Shown here piece after piece: positions 1 to 7,080 of a stretch of DNA of 9,688 bases (position 1 is its first letter; every line of letters begins with the position of its first letter). The notes below the pieces were generated by a model. The model did no database searches and was not told the origin of the DNA. It worked only from the letters and a program-made list of their open reading frames with translations. The DNA is taken from positions 5,411 to 15,098 of the forward strand of contig JAGRMP010000280.1 in assembly GCA_020441225.1 (NCBI GenBank). Direction: 5' to 3'. The translations under genes and the position numbers were made by a program. This stretch comes from Maritimibacter sp. GTDB taxonomy: Bacteria; Pseudomonadota; Alphaproteobacteria; Rhodobacterales; Rhodobacteraceae.

Positions 1-1347
1 GCGATCCTCAACACCATCAACACCCGCCTCGATGTCGACACCGTCGCCTATATCTTCGCCCACGGCGGCGCCAAGGTGGCGCTGGTCGACAGCGCCTTTA
101 TCGGCCTCGCCGAAGCCGCGGTCGCCCGTATGGAGGGCGACGCGCCGCTTCTGATCGAGGTCAACGACCCCAATTCCGGCCTCCCCGCGAGCGGGCGGCA
201 CAGGGAATACGAAGACTTCATCGCCGACGGGGATGCGGCGTTCGACTGGCACCTGCCCGAGGACGAATGGGAAAGCCTCGCGCTCAACTACACCTCGGGC
301 ACCACCGGACGGCCCAAGGGCGTGGTCTATTCCCACCGCGGCGCCTATCTGCACACGCTCGGGCTGTCGCTCGACTGGGGGCTGGACCGCAACACGGTCT
401 ATCTCACCATCGTGCCGCTGTTCCACTGCAACAACTGGGTCCACACCTGGTCGATCCCGGCGGTGGGCGGCACTGTGGTCTGCTGCCGCGACATCACGCC
501 CAAGGCGATCTATGACGCCATCGCCGACGAGGGGGTCACCAATTTCGGCGGCGCACCGATCGTCTTGAACATGATCGTCAACGCCAAGGACAGCGACCGG
601 CGCGATTTCGACCATATCGTCAACGTCTACACCGCCGGCGCGCCGCCGCCCGCGGCAGTGCTGGCGGGGATCGAGCCGCTGGGGTTCACCGTGACGCAGA
701 TGTACGGGCTCACCGAGACCTATGGCCATGTCGTCGAATGCATCTGGCAGGACGATTGGGCCGCGCTGCCCGAGGCCGAGCGGTTCGAGCGCAAGGCCCG
801 CACCGGGGTGGCCCAGGTGATGGAAGAGCACGTCACGGTGATGGACCCGGAAACGATGCAGGAGGTGCCTGCGGACGGCGAGACCATCGGCGAGATCATG
901 ATGCGCGGCAACGTGGTGATGAAGGGTTACCTGAAGAACCCCGAGGCCACCCGCGAGGCGTTCCGCGGCGGCTATTTCCACTCCGGCGACATCGCTTTCA
1001 AACATCCCGACGGCTACATCAAGATCACCGACCGGTCGAAAGACATCATCATCTCGGGCGGCGAGAACGTCTCCTCGGTCGAGGTCGAGGGCGCGCTCAT
1101 GCACCATCCAGCGGTGCTGCTCTGCGCTGTCGTCGCCAAACCGGACGAGAAATGGGGTGAGGTGCCCTGCGCTTTCGTGGAGCTCAAGGAGGGCGCCGAG
1201 GCCACCGAGGAAGAGCTCATCGCCTTTGCCCGCGACCGGCTTGCCGGGTTCAAGACGCCGAAACGGGTGATCTTCGAGGAACTGCCCAAGACCTCGACGG
1301 GCAAGATCCAGAAATTCGAACTGCGCAAACGCGTGGCCGAGCTTTAG
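1..1347 (+). CDS. AMP-forming acyl-CoA synthetase, DmdB-like (5' partial)
   Basis: This ligase activates a carboxylic acid through an acyl-adenylate to a CoA thioester, and is probably cytoplasmic. Its 5' end lies outside the window: the frame is open from base 1 with the family motif LNTINTRLD, so roughly 95 residues are missing from a usual ~540. In the visible 448 codons I see the P-loop YTSGTTGRPKG (about residues 97-107), the substrate-pocket segment PLFHCNNWVHTW, the A5 motif QMYGLTETYG, the A7/A8 block YFHSGDIAF..GYIKITDRSKDIIISGGEN, and the A10 catalytic lysine in PKTSTGKIQK. All core motifs are intact. The HCNNW pattern occurs in medium-chain acyl-CoA synthetases and in DmdB, the 3-methylmercaptopropionate-CoA ligase of DMSP demethylation in roseobacters. 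I cannot choose between these by eye. The family call is firm and the substrate is open. Confidence 0.93.
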   Translation, partial: AILNTINTRLDVDTVAYIFAHGGAKVALVDSAFIGLAEAAVARMEGDAPLLIEVNDPNSGLPASGRHREYEDFIADGDAAFDWHLPEDEWESLALNYTSGTTGRPKGVVYSHRGAYLHTLGLSLDWGLDRNTVYLTIVPLFHCNNWVHTWSIPAVGGTVVCCRDITPKAIYDAIADEGVTNFGGAPIVLNMIVNAKDSDRRDFDHIVNVYTAGAPPPAAVLAGIEPLGFTVTQMYGLTETYGHVVECIWQDDWAALPEAERFERKARTGVAQVMEEHVTVMDPETMQEVPADGETIGEIMMRGNVVMKGYLKNPEATREAFRGGYFHSGDIAFKHPDGYIKITDRSKDIIISGGENVSSVEVEGALMHHPAVLLCAVVAKPDEKWGEVPCAFVELKEGAEATEEELIAFARDRLAGFKTPKRVIFEELPKTSTGKIQKFELRKRVAEL

Positions 1348-1486
1348 GGCCCCCGAGGCGGGCCGCCGGCCGCGTCGCGGTGGCTTGCCTGCCGCGGAAA
1401 CGGGTTAACAAGATGTAAACCGGGCGGCGCAGCTCAATGCAATTTTCGCGCAATGCGTTGTCGAACAAGGGTTTTCCGGCCCGAAT

Positions 1487-1516
1487 GGAATCCAGAAATC
1501 CGGATTTCTGGATTCC
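1487..1516. repeat. Perfect 30-bp palindrome
   Basis: The left arm GGAATCCAGAAATCC (1487-1501) is followed directly by its exact reverse complement (1502-1516), with no spacer and no mismatch. It could fold as a long hairpin or cruciform. No T-run follows on either strand, so a simple rho-independent terminator is not well supported. Its AT-richer composition stands out from the surroundings, which suggests a dispersed palindromic element or a protein-binding site. Confidence 0.9.
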
Positions 1517-1611
1517 GTGCCGCAAAGCAGCATGCCCCCCAATCCCGCCGCACCACCGTCAGACCGCCACGCCACCGGCGCGGGCTTACCCTCATGCCCG
1601 GCCGCAGTGCC

Positions 1612-1661
1612 TTCGAAAAACTGGACGCGACCCGCACGCCCGCGTTATCCTTTCGAAAAAC
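1612..1661. repeat. Two TTCGAAAAAC direct repeats 40 bp apart
   Basis: TTCGAAAAAC occurs at 1612-1621 and again at 1652-1661, exactly 40 bp apart (about four helical turns). The second copy ends 24 bp before the preferred start of the membrane protein gene. Each copy contains the palindrome TTCGAA. This could be a regulator site pair or chance, and no known regulator is assigned. Confidence 0.4.
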
Positions 1662-1685
1662 CTGAAAACGAGCAGCCTCGGCCCC

Positions 1686-2711
1686 ATGACGGCCCTCAAG
1701 AAATACCAGCGGCTCGAAGCCCCTGGCCTCTGGCGCGTAGCCCCTGAGGCGCAGCGGCTGAATGTGTCCGTCTCGATCGGCGACGCGACGCTGACCCTGA
1801 GCGATCACCGCAACCGGCCGCTTGTGCATTGGTCCCTGCCCGCGGTCCATCGGCTGAACCCCGGCGCCACCCCGGCACTCTACGCCCCATCGATCGACCG
1901 AGATGAGCCGGAAACGCTCGAAATCGACGAACCGGAGATGATCGAGGCCATCGAAATCGTCCGCCGGGCCATCGACCGCAGCCGCCCTCGGACCGGCCGG
2001 CTACGCCTCGCCCTCACCGTCGCAATCCTCGCTGCCTCCGCCACGCTCGCCATCTTCTGGCTGCCCGAGGCCCTCGTTCGCCACACCGTCTCGGTCCTGC
2101 CCGACGCCACCCGCACCGCCATCGGCGATCGGCTGCTCGACCGCATCGTCCGGGTTACCGGCCAGCCCTGCGACGCCCACCGTGGGCAAGCTGCGCTCGA
2201 CCGGCTGGCCGACCGGGTTCTCGGGGCGGAGAACGCGGGCCGCGTGTTTGTCTTTGCCTCCGGTATCTCCGGTGCCTTTCACTTGCCGGGGCGCATCGTC
2301 CTGCTCGACCGCGCCCAGGTCGAGGATTACGAAACCCCCGAAGTCGCCGCCGGCTACATTCTCGCCGAACGCCAACGTGCGGTCGACACCGACCCGATGC
2401 TCCCGCTTCTGGAACATGCCGGTCCCTTCGCCACGGCGCGCCTGTTGACCACCGGAATGCTCCCCGACGGGGTGCTCGACCGCTACGGCGAAATGATCTT
2501 CGCCCGTCCGCCCGAAGCGCTCGCCGTCGCGCCGATGCTCGCCCGGTTCAAATCCGCCGCGGTTGCGACGACCCCCTATGCGTTCGCCATCGATCAGAGC
2601 GGGGAAACCACGCTTGGCCTGATCGAAGCCGATCCCTTCCCAGCGGGCGAGGCTGCGCCGCTGCTGTCCGATGCCGACTGGGCGCAGCTGCAGATGATCT
2701 GCTCCGACTGA
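1686..2711 (+). CDS. Single-pass membrane protein, degenerate M48-peptidase-like
   Basis: The product is 341 aa. The start at 1686 (MTALKKYQRL) gives a sensible folded N-terminus; the next in-frame upstream ATG (1437) would add 83 low-complexity residues encoded across the palindrome. The Shine-Dalgarno match is poor, so the start is moderately sure. Residues 1-105 look cytoplasmic, one membrane helix spans about 106-126 (LALTVAILAASATLAIFWLP), and the rest is probably periplasmic. Residues 187-232 resemble the M48 metallopeptidase core: VFVFASGISGAFHLPGRIVL matches the usual NAFALPGGYIFV-type strand pair. It is followed by a helix where HExxH should be but AERQR stands, so both zinc histidines are missing. 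The C-terminal segment (TTPYAFAIDQSGETTLGLIE.. to SDADWAQLQ) looks like a conserved block I associate with Rhodobacterales hypotheticals. The fold link is inference and the function unknown; a pseudopeptidase or scaffold is most likely. Confidence 0.8.
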   Translation: MTALKKYQRLEAPGLWRVAPEAQRLNVSVSIGDATLTLSDHRNRPLVHWSLPAVHRLNPGATPALYAPSIDRDEPETLEIDEPEMIEAIEIVRRAIDRSRPRTGRLRLALTVAILAASATLAIFWLPEALVRHTVSVLPDATRTAIGDRLLDRIVRVTGQPCDAHRGQAALDRLADRVLGAENAGRVFVFASGISGAFHLPGRIVLLDRAQVEDYETPEVAAGYILAERQRAVDTDPMLPLLEHAGPFATARLLTTGMLPDGVLDRYGEMIFARPPEALAVAPMLARFKSAAVATTPYAFAIDQSGETTLGLIEADPFPAGEAAPLLSDADWAQLQMICSD

Positions 2712-2728
2712 CCCCGCCCTGCGCGGGG
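2712..2728. terminator. GC hairpin just after the membrane-protein stop
   Basis: CCCCGC at 2712-2717 pairs with GCGGGG at 2723-2728 across a 5-nt loop, beginning one base after the TGA at 2709-2711. No T-run follows, so a role in termination or 3'-end protection is possible but not established. Confidence 0.35.
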
Positions 2729-2778
2729 CGCGGGCAGCGCAGGCGATCTTCCCCACCGCGACGGATGCGCCATCAAAC

Positions 2779-2800
2779 GCCCCGCCGAACCTGGCGGGGC
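2779..2800. terminator. Hairpin between convergent genes, possible bidirectional terminator
   Basis: GCCCCGCC (2779-2786) and GGCGGGGC (2793-2800) form a perfect 8-bp stem with a 6-nt loop. It lies between the two convergent stops at 2711 and 2833. On the minus strand the stem is followed by GTTTGATG, a short weak T tract; on the plus strand there is none. Position and stem strength fit a shared terminator for this convergent pair. Confidence 0.5.
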
Positions 2801-2832
2801 CGCTCGATTGGTCCTTGAACTGAGCGGTTGGC

Positions 2833-3963
2833 TCAGCCGCGCGGATAGGCATCCGGGTAATAGCCGCGCAGGGTCTGAAGCGCGCGGGTCAGTTCGGCCG
2901 GGCTGGCAAAGGGCCCCGCCATCACGAGGGTCAGACCGGACCCGGTGCGCGCGGTTGCGGCGGTGAAACCGAGGCCCCGGAGCCGCGCGATGGCCCGGTC
3001 GGCATTGCCCGGCTGGCCGAACGCCCCGACCTGGACGAAGCGTGCGCCGGCGGTCACGGCCGCGACGGTCGACGCCGCCGCATCAGGCTGGCCCTTGCTG
3101 CCGATCACCGTCCGCGCCACGATCCGGACCGGAGCCGGTTCCGCCGCCGGCATCGGCACTTTCGACGTGTCCAGAACCGATGACATCTGCGCATCGCCAT
3201 AGGGTGTCCGGGGCCCGCGGTTCGGGTTCAGCCGGTCGTCGTCCCAGGCGGGTTTGTACCCGGCCGGGACCTCGATCCGGCGCGCAGGCGCCGCCACATA
3301 GCCCGGGACCGGCACGGGATCATACGGCGGCGCCGACGCGGTGAGCCCGTAGCCGCTGCCGAAAGCGGTGCCGGCCGCCCCGGCGGATGCCGGATGCGCC
3401 ACCAGCCGCGAGCGGCTGCCGTCGGCATGGGTCACGACATAGGACGTCGTGCGGCTCATGCCGCGCGGGCAGGAGACCGCGACGGTATCGCCGCCGATCT
3501 TGACCCGGGTCACCCCGCCGTCGGCCGGGCAATTCACCTCCAACGTGCGGCTCACGCCCCCCACGCCTCCCGCCACCGACACGGGCGAGCCGATGACCGG
3601 GTCGGGCTCGGTCATCGCGGCCGGCCGTGCAGCGGCTAACGCAGGCGCGGGCGCCATGGCTGTGGGCGGCCGCGGCGCGGGCGGGGCCGGCGGCGTTGCC
3701 GCTGCCCCCCGGACCGAAGCGGTCGGCGTCATGCCGCAGACGACCGTCTCGCGGTCGCGGCTGAGCCGCGGCACCCAGTTGACCGATGTGCCGATGCTGG
3801 CGCGCACATAGACGCATCCGCGGCTGTCGACATAGACGTCTTTCGCGTAGCCTGCAGGCGGCGTCTCGGCCGGCGTTGCAGCCTGCGATAGGCTCAGCGC
3901 CATCGCCGACGTTCCCAGCGCCGCCACAAGCGCCGCCACTCCCAACAATGTTGGAAATTTCAT
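2833..3963 (-). CDS. Exported SPOR-domain protein
   Basis: The product is 376 aa, read from the ATG at 3963, which is preceded by ACAGGG and gives a classic signal peptide (MKFPTLLGVAALVAALGTSA, cleavage probably around residues 22-29). An ATG 15 codons upstream would bury that signal, so I rejected it. The N-terminal module (about 38-80) has GYAKDVYVDSRGCVYVRA..NWVPRLSRDRETVVCG with cysteines 50 and 76. After a Pro/Ala linker, a second module has cysteines 145 and 165. The GYKPAW..RLNPNRG segment lies near 235-250, and a SPOR domain ends the protein (307-376: ARFVQVGAFG.. to GLTLVMAGPF). SPOR domains bind peptidoglycan strands stripped of stem peptides, usually at the division septum, so a periplasmic cell-envelope or division role is likely. 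It is not a recognisable FtsN, DedD, DamX or RlpA, and it lacks an enzymatic domain. It lies downstream of upp on the same strand, 119 bp away, and is probably transcribed separately. Confidence 0.88.
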   Translation of the reverse strand: MKFPTLLGVAALVAALGTSAMALSLSQAATPAETPPAGYAKDVYVDSRGCVYVRASIGTSVNWVPRLSRDRETVVCGMTPTASVRGAAATPPAPPAPRPPTAMAPAPALAAARPAAMTEPDPVIGSPVSVAGGVGGVSRTLEVNCPADGGVTRVKIGGDTVAVSCPRGMSRTTSYVVTHADGSRSRLVAHPASAGAAGTAFGSGYGLTASAPPYDPVPVPGYVAAPARRIEVPAGYKPAWDDDRLNPNRGPRTPYGDAQMSSVLDTSKVPMPAAEPAPVRIVARTVIGSKGQPDAAASTVAAVTAGARFVQVGAFGQPGNADRAIARLRGLGFTAATARTGSGLTLVMAGPFASPAELTRALQTLRGYYPDAYPRG

Positions 3964-4060
3964 ATCCCTGTCCCCCGACAAATGTGGTGGCACTTTGCCG
4001 GAGCACACCCCGCGAGTCCAGAGAATGATACTATTCGAACCGGTTTCTGAGTGGAATCCA

Positions 4061-4072
4061 GCTCAATTGAGC
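4061..4072. repeat. 12-bp palindrome between upp and the SPOR gene
   Basis: GCTCAATTGAGC is a perfect 12-bp palindrome, with partial pairing continuing outward (TCC on the left with GGA on the right). It starts upstream of the SPOR gene and just past the upp stop on the minus strand. It may be a weak terminator stem for the salvage operon or an operator; no T-run supports intrinsic termination. Confidence 0.4.
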
Positions 4073-4082
4073 GGGAATTGCA

Positions 4083-4715
4083 CTATTTCGTTCCGTACAT
4101 CCGGTCGCCCGCGTCGCCAAGACCGGGCACGATATACCCGTGCTCGTTGAGTCGTTCATCCACGGCCGCGGTCACGATCGGCACATCCGGATGCGCCTTG
4201 CCCATCCGTTCCACCCCCTCGGGGGCCGCGAGCAGGCACAGGAACCGGATGTTGGTCGCGCCCTTCTGCTTGAGCAGATCCACCGCCGCGACCGAGCTGT
4301 TGCCGGTGGCGAGCATCGGGTCGACGACGATCACCAGCCGGTCCTCGATCTCGGCAGGCACCTTGAAGTAGTATTGCACCGGCTCCAGCGTTTCCTCGTT
4401 GCGGTAGAGCCCGACGAAGCCGACCCGGGCCGAGGGGATGAGCTCCAGCACCCCGTCGAGCAAGCCGTTGCCCGCGCGCAGGATCGACACCAGCGCCATC
4501 TTCTTGCCGGCCAGTATCGGCGCTTCCATCTCCTTGAGCGGGGTTTCGATGGTGCGCGTGGTCATCGGCAGTTCGCGGGTGACCTCATAGGCGAGCAGCA
4601 ACGAGATCTCCCGCAGGAGCTGGCGGAAGCTGGCGGTCGAGGTGTCGCGCTGGCGCATCAGCGTCAGCTTGTGCTGCACCAGCGGGTGGGTCACGACATT
4701 GAGGTGGTCAAGCAT
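4083..4715 (-). CDS. upp: Uracil phosphoribosyltransferase
   Basis: Upp makes UMP and pyrophosphate from uracil and PRPP in cytoplasmic pyrimidine salvage. The 210-aa product has the family's normal length and is complete. Visible features are the N-terminal [12 protein letters not shown], the flexible segment [12 protein letters not shown] (about 77-88), the PRPP-binding loop [10 protein letters not shown] (131-140), and the C-terminal uracil-binding block [18 protein letters not shown]. The start at 4715 has GGAG seven bases upstream. The start codon lies inside the end of add (8-bp overlap), so translation is probably coupled and upp is the last gene of the cdd-deoB-add-upp operon. It would take up uracil released from the uridine that Cdd produces. 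Confidence 0.97.
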   Translation of the reverse strand: MLDHLNVVTHPLVQHKLTLMRQRDTSTASFRQLLREISLLLAYEVTRELPMTTRTIETPLKEMEAPILAGKKMALVSILRAGNGLLDGVLELIPSARVGFVGLYRNEETLEPVQYYFKVPAEIEDRLVIVVDPMLATGNSSVAAVDLLKQKGATNIRFLCLLAAPEGVERMGKAHPDVPIVTAAVDERLNEHGYIVPGLGDAGDRMYGTK

Positions 4716-5697
4716 CGGCGGGCTCCAGTCTCTTTTCTATCTCTGCGCGGGTACGATCATCGCAAAAGGCGGCGTCGAGGGCCACCCGATTGAGCGCGGC
4801 AAAATCGTCCACGCCCCAGCCGAAGGCCCGGTCGAGCTCTTCGAACTCGCGGGTCATCGTGGTGTGGAAAAACGGCGGGTCGTCGGTGGAGACGGTCACC
4901 GGCACACCGGCCGCGCGCAGCCGGGCAATCGGATGCGCTTCCCAGGACGGATAGAGCCCGAGCGCGACGTTGGAGCCGGGGCAGACCTCCAGCACCGTGC
5001 CGCGTTCGGCAAGTTCGGCGACCAGCGCCGGATCCTCGATCGCCTGCACCCCGTGGCCGATCCGTTCGACCTTGAGATGGGTGAGCGTGTCGCGCACCGA
5101 GGCGGGCCCGCCCCATTCGCCGGCATGGCTGGTGAGCCGCAGCCCGGCCTCGCGGGCCATGTCGAAAGCATAGGCGAACTCGGCCGTGTCATAGGCATCC
5201 TCGGCCCCGCCCATGCCGAAACCGACGATGAAATCGCCCGCGGACTCCTGCGCGCAACGTGCCGCCTCGCGCGCCGCTTCGGGGCCGGAATGGCGCACCG
5301 CGGTGACGATCCCGCGCAGCGTGATCCCGAGCTGCTCGGCGGCGACCGCGGCCTCGAACATGGCGGCGAGATACTCCTGCCAGGCCACCGGATCGCGGCC
5401 GCCGCAGAAATCGGGGGACAGGAAGGTTTCGAGGTAGACCACCCCCTGCTCCGCCGCCTCGCCGGCGACGATGGCGGTGAGCAGCGCATAATCGTCGGGG
5501 GTCGAGAACGGACGGGTCGCCGCCTCGTAGACCTTGAGGAAATCCGGGAAATCCCGGTAGGCATAGGCGCCCTTCGCGTCGAATATGTTCGATATTTCCA
5601 ACCCCTTGGCGCGGGCCATATCGCGCACGAAAGCGGGCGGGGCGGCGCCTTCGAGGTGGTGGTGCAATTCGACCTTTGGGAAATCCTTGTAGCTCAT
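4708..5697 (-). CDS. add: Adenosine deaminase family protein (adenosine, possibly adenine)
   Basis: The product is 329 aa, read from the ATG at 5697 ([17 protein letters not shown]), which has GAGGGG six bases upstream. The frame stays open further upstream but only through repeat-rich spacer DNA. This is a zinc-dependent amidohydrolase. The likely zinc ligands are H12 and H14 (ELHHHLEG), H191 (SHAGE) and D272 (TDDP). E194 is the proton donor, H215 is the catalytic histidine (RIGHG), and GFGMGG (159-164) lies near the substrate. All key residues are present. Its place in a nucleoside operon favours adenosine to inosine. However, HLEG rather than HLDG, and STDDPPFF near the zinc aspartate, also occur in relatives acting on adenine or other aminopurines, so the exact substrate is open. 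It overlaps upp by 8 bp and is separated from deoB by 171 bp. Confidence 0.92.
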   Translation of the reverse strand: MSYKDFPKVELHHHLEGAAPPAFVRDMARAKGLEISNIFDAKGAYAYRDFPDFLKVYEAATRPFSTPDDYALLTAIVAGEAAEQGVVYLETFLSPDFCGGRDPVAWQEYLAAMFEAAVAAEQLGITLRGIVTAVRHSGPEAAREAARCAQESAGDFIVGFGMGGAEDAYDTAEFAYAFDMAREAGLRLTSHAGEWGGPASVRDTLTHLKVERIGHGVQAIEDPALVAELAERGTVLEVCPGSNVALGLYPSWEAHPIARLRAAGVPVTVSTDDPPFFHTTMTREFEELDRAFGWGVDDFAALNRVALDAAFCDDRTRAEIEKRLEPADA

Positions 5698-5868
5698 GCG
5701 CTGCCCCTCACGTTGCGTCTTTCGCCTGCGGCGGGCGGGGTGCCCCGGCTGCGCCGGGGCTGCAGGCTGCGCCCGCCTGCGGCGAGCGGGGGGCGCGCCA
5801 CGGCTGGCGCCGCGGCGCGGGGGCCCGGCTCGACCGGTGCCGCCCGGCCCCCAAAACCACACGCCCGG
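5698..5868 (-). repeat. 171-bp GC-rich spacer between deoB and add with repeats and hairpins
   Basis: No gene is seen here. Two near-identical 18-mers, CGCCTGCGGCGGGCGGGG (5723-5740) and a copy differing by one base (5774-5791), flank a perfect hairpin: GCCCCGGC at 5742-5749 and GCCGGGGC at 5753-5760, with a 3-nt loop. A second stem pairs GCAGGC (5762-5767) with GCCTGC (5775-5780). The arrangement resembles a REP-like or other dispersed palindromic element inserted in the operon. As mRNA it could stall transcription or set a processing/stability boundary between cdd-deoB and add-upp. Confidence 0.6.
5704..5709 (-). promoter_or_regulatory. Shine-Dalgarno deciding the add start
   Basis: GAGGGG on the minus strand ends six bases before the ATG at 5697. 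The longer open frame reaching 5862 has no comparable site and no conserved sequence, so this fixes the start at MSYKDF. Confidence 0.7.
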
Positions 5869-7080
5869 TCACAGGAAGCTTGTCCCCGCGCCGCGCATGT
5901 CGAGGCCCAGATGCGCTGCCACGCTCGCGCCGATATCGGCAAACGCCACCTGGCCGACCGCCCGGGGGCCGAGCCCCCAGCCCAGCACTGGCACCCGCTC
6001 GCGGGTGTGGTCGGTGCCGATCCAGCTCGGGTCGTTGCCATGGTCGGCGGTGAAGATCGCGAGGTCGCCGTCGCGCAGCGTGGCCAGGAACCGGGGCAAT
6101 TCCCGGTCGAACCATTCGAGATGCCCGGCATAGCCGGCGATGTTGCGCCTGTGGCCGTATTTCGAATCGAACTCGACGAAATTGGCAAAGACCAGCGCGC
6201 CCTCTTCCGCCGCTTCGCCCCAGCCCACCAACGCCTCGAACAGCTCGCCGTCGCTGCCATGGATGCCGCTCTCCATGCCGCGATGGGCGAAGATATCGTC
6301 GATCTTGCCGACCGCATGGACCGCCCGGCCGGCATCCTGGGCCCAGTCCATCACCGTGGGCTCGGGCGGTTCGAGCGAGAAATCCCGCCGGTTGGTGGTG
6401 CGGGTGAAGCCGGTCTCGGACGTGCCGACGAAGGGCCGCGCGATCACCCGCCCGACCCGCATCGCATGCAGCATCGGCGCCACCGCCTCGCACATCGCGT
6501 AGAGCCGCTCGAGCCCGTAGGCCTCTTCATGCGCGGCGATCTGCACGACCGAGTCGGCCGAGGTGTAGACGATGGGCTGGCCGGTCCCGAGATGTTCCGC
6601 GCCCAATTCGTCGAGGATGACCGTGCCCGAGCTGTGCTTGTTGCCGAGCACCCCACCCGCGCCCCCGGCCTCGACGAGAGCGGCGGTCACGTCGGGTGGG
6701 AACGCCGGCTGGGCGACCGGGAAATAGGTCCAGTCGAAGGGCACCGGCACGCCCGCGATCTCCCAATGACCCGACGGCGTGTCCTTGCCACGGCTGACCT
6801 CGGTGGCCGCCCCCCAGAGCCCCTGCGGTTTGGCCCCGAGACCGGGCGCCTTCACCCCGGACGCCAGTTCCAGCGCCGCGCCGAGCCCGAGCGCATCGAG
6901 GTTGGGCAACGCCAGCGGACCGGAGCGGCCGGAGTCGGCCCCGCCCGTGGCGCAGGCCTCGGCGATATGGCCGAGCGTGTTGGCCCCGGTGTCGGGCACA
7001 CCGTCGTTGAAGAAACTGTCGGCATCCGGCGCGCCGCCGATCCCGACGCTGTCGAGCACCACCAGGAAAGCGCGGCTCAT
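5869..7080 (-). CDS. deoB: Phosphopentomutase
   Basis: DeoB interconverts ribose/deoxyribose 1-phosphate and 5-phosphate, linking nucleoside phosphorolysis to central carbon metabolism. The 403-aa product is complete and of normal length. It is an alkaline-phosphatase-superfamily enzyme with two Mn ions. The likely metal ligands are D10 (VVLDSVGIGG), D305 and H310 (FDSKYGH), D346 and H347 (TADHGND), and H358 (GTDHTRERVP). The phospho-acceptor threonine is T101 in SRGKDTPSGHWE. All are intact. The start at 7080 overlaps the cdd stop as ATGA and has GGAGGG upstream within cdd, indicating coupled translation. The thymidine and purine nucleoside phosphorylases that would supply its substrate are not in this cluster. 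Confidence 0.97.
   Translation of the reverse strand: MSRAFLVVLDSVGIGGAPDADSFFNDGVPDTGANTLGHIAEACATGGADSGRSGPLALPNLDALGLGAALELASGVKAPGLGAKPQGLWGAATEVSRGKDTPSGHWEIAGVPVPFDWTYFPVAQPAFPPDVTAALVEAGGAGGVLGNKHSSGTVILDELGAEHLGTGQPIVYTSADSVVQIAAHEEAYGLERLYAMCEAVAPMLHAMRVGRVIARPFVGTSETGFTRTTNRRDFSLEPPEPTVMDWAQDAGRAVHAVGKIDDIFAHRGMESGIHGSDGELFEALVGWGEAAEEGALVFANFVEFDSKYGHRRNIAGYAGHLEWFDRELPRFLATLRDGDLAIFTADHGNDPSWIGTDHTRERVPVLGWGLGPRAVGQVAFADIGASVAAHLGLDMRGAGTSFL

Larger units (their letters stand above)
1348..1685. other. 338-bp intergenic region with palindrome and direct repeats
   Basis: I see no credible gene here. A frame from an ATG at 1437 runs into the next gene, but it encodes a proline/arginine-rich stretch that reads through the palindrome and looks non-coding. 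The region holds a GC-rich segment just after the synthetase stop, a TTAA-N7-TAAA sequence at 1405-1419, a perfect 30-bp palindrome at 1487-1516, and two copies of TTCGAAAAAC 40 bp apart. The promoter of the downstream membrane protein presumably lies here, but I could not identify convincing -35/-10 boxes. Confidence 0.6.

Noticed and set aside
1358..1373. GC-rich inverted repeat just after the acyl-CoA synthetase stop
   Set aside because: Only four contiguous pairs form and no T-run follows, so it is too weak to call a terminator.
1437..1685. 83-residue N-terminal extension of the membrane protein
   Set aside because: It is translated through the palindrome and a Pro/Arg-rich stretch, and looks non-coding. 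The start at 1686 gives a sensible protein.
5698..5862. 55-residue N-terminal extension of add
   Set aside because: It is encoded by the repeat/hairpin spacer. The conserved N-terminus and a good Shine-Dalgarno favour 5697.
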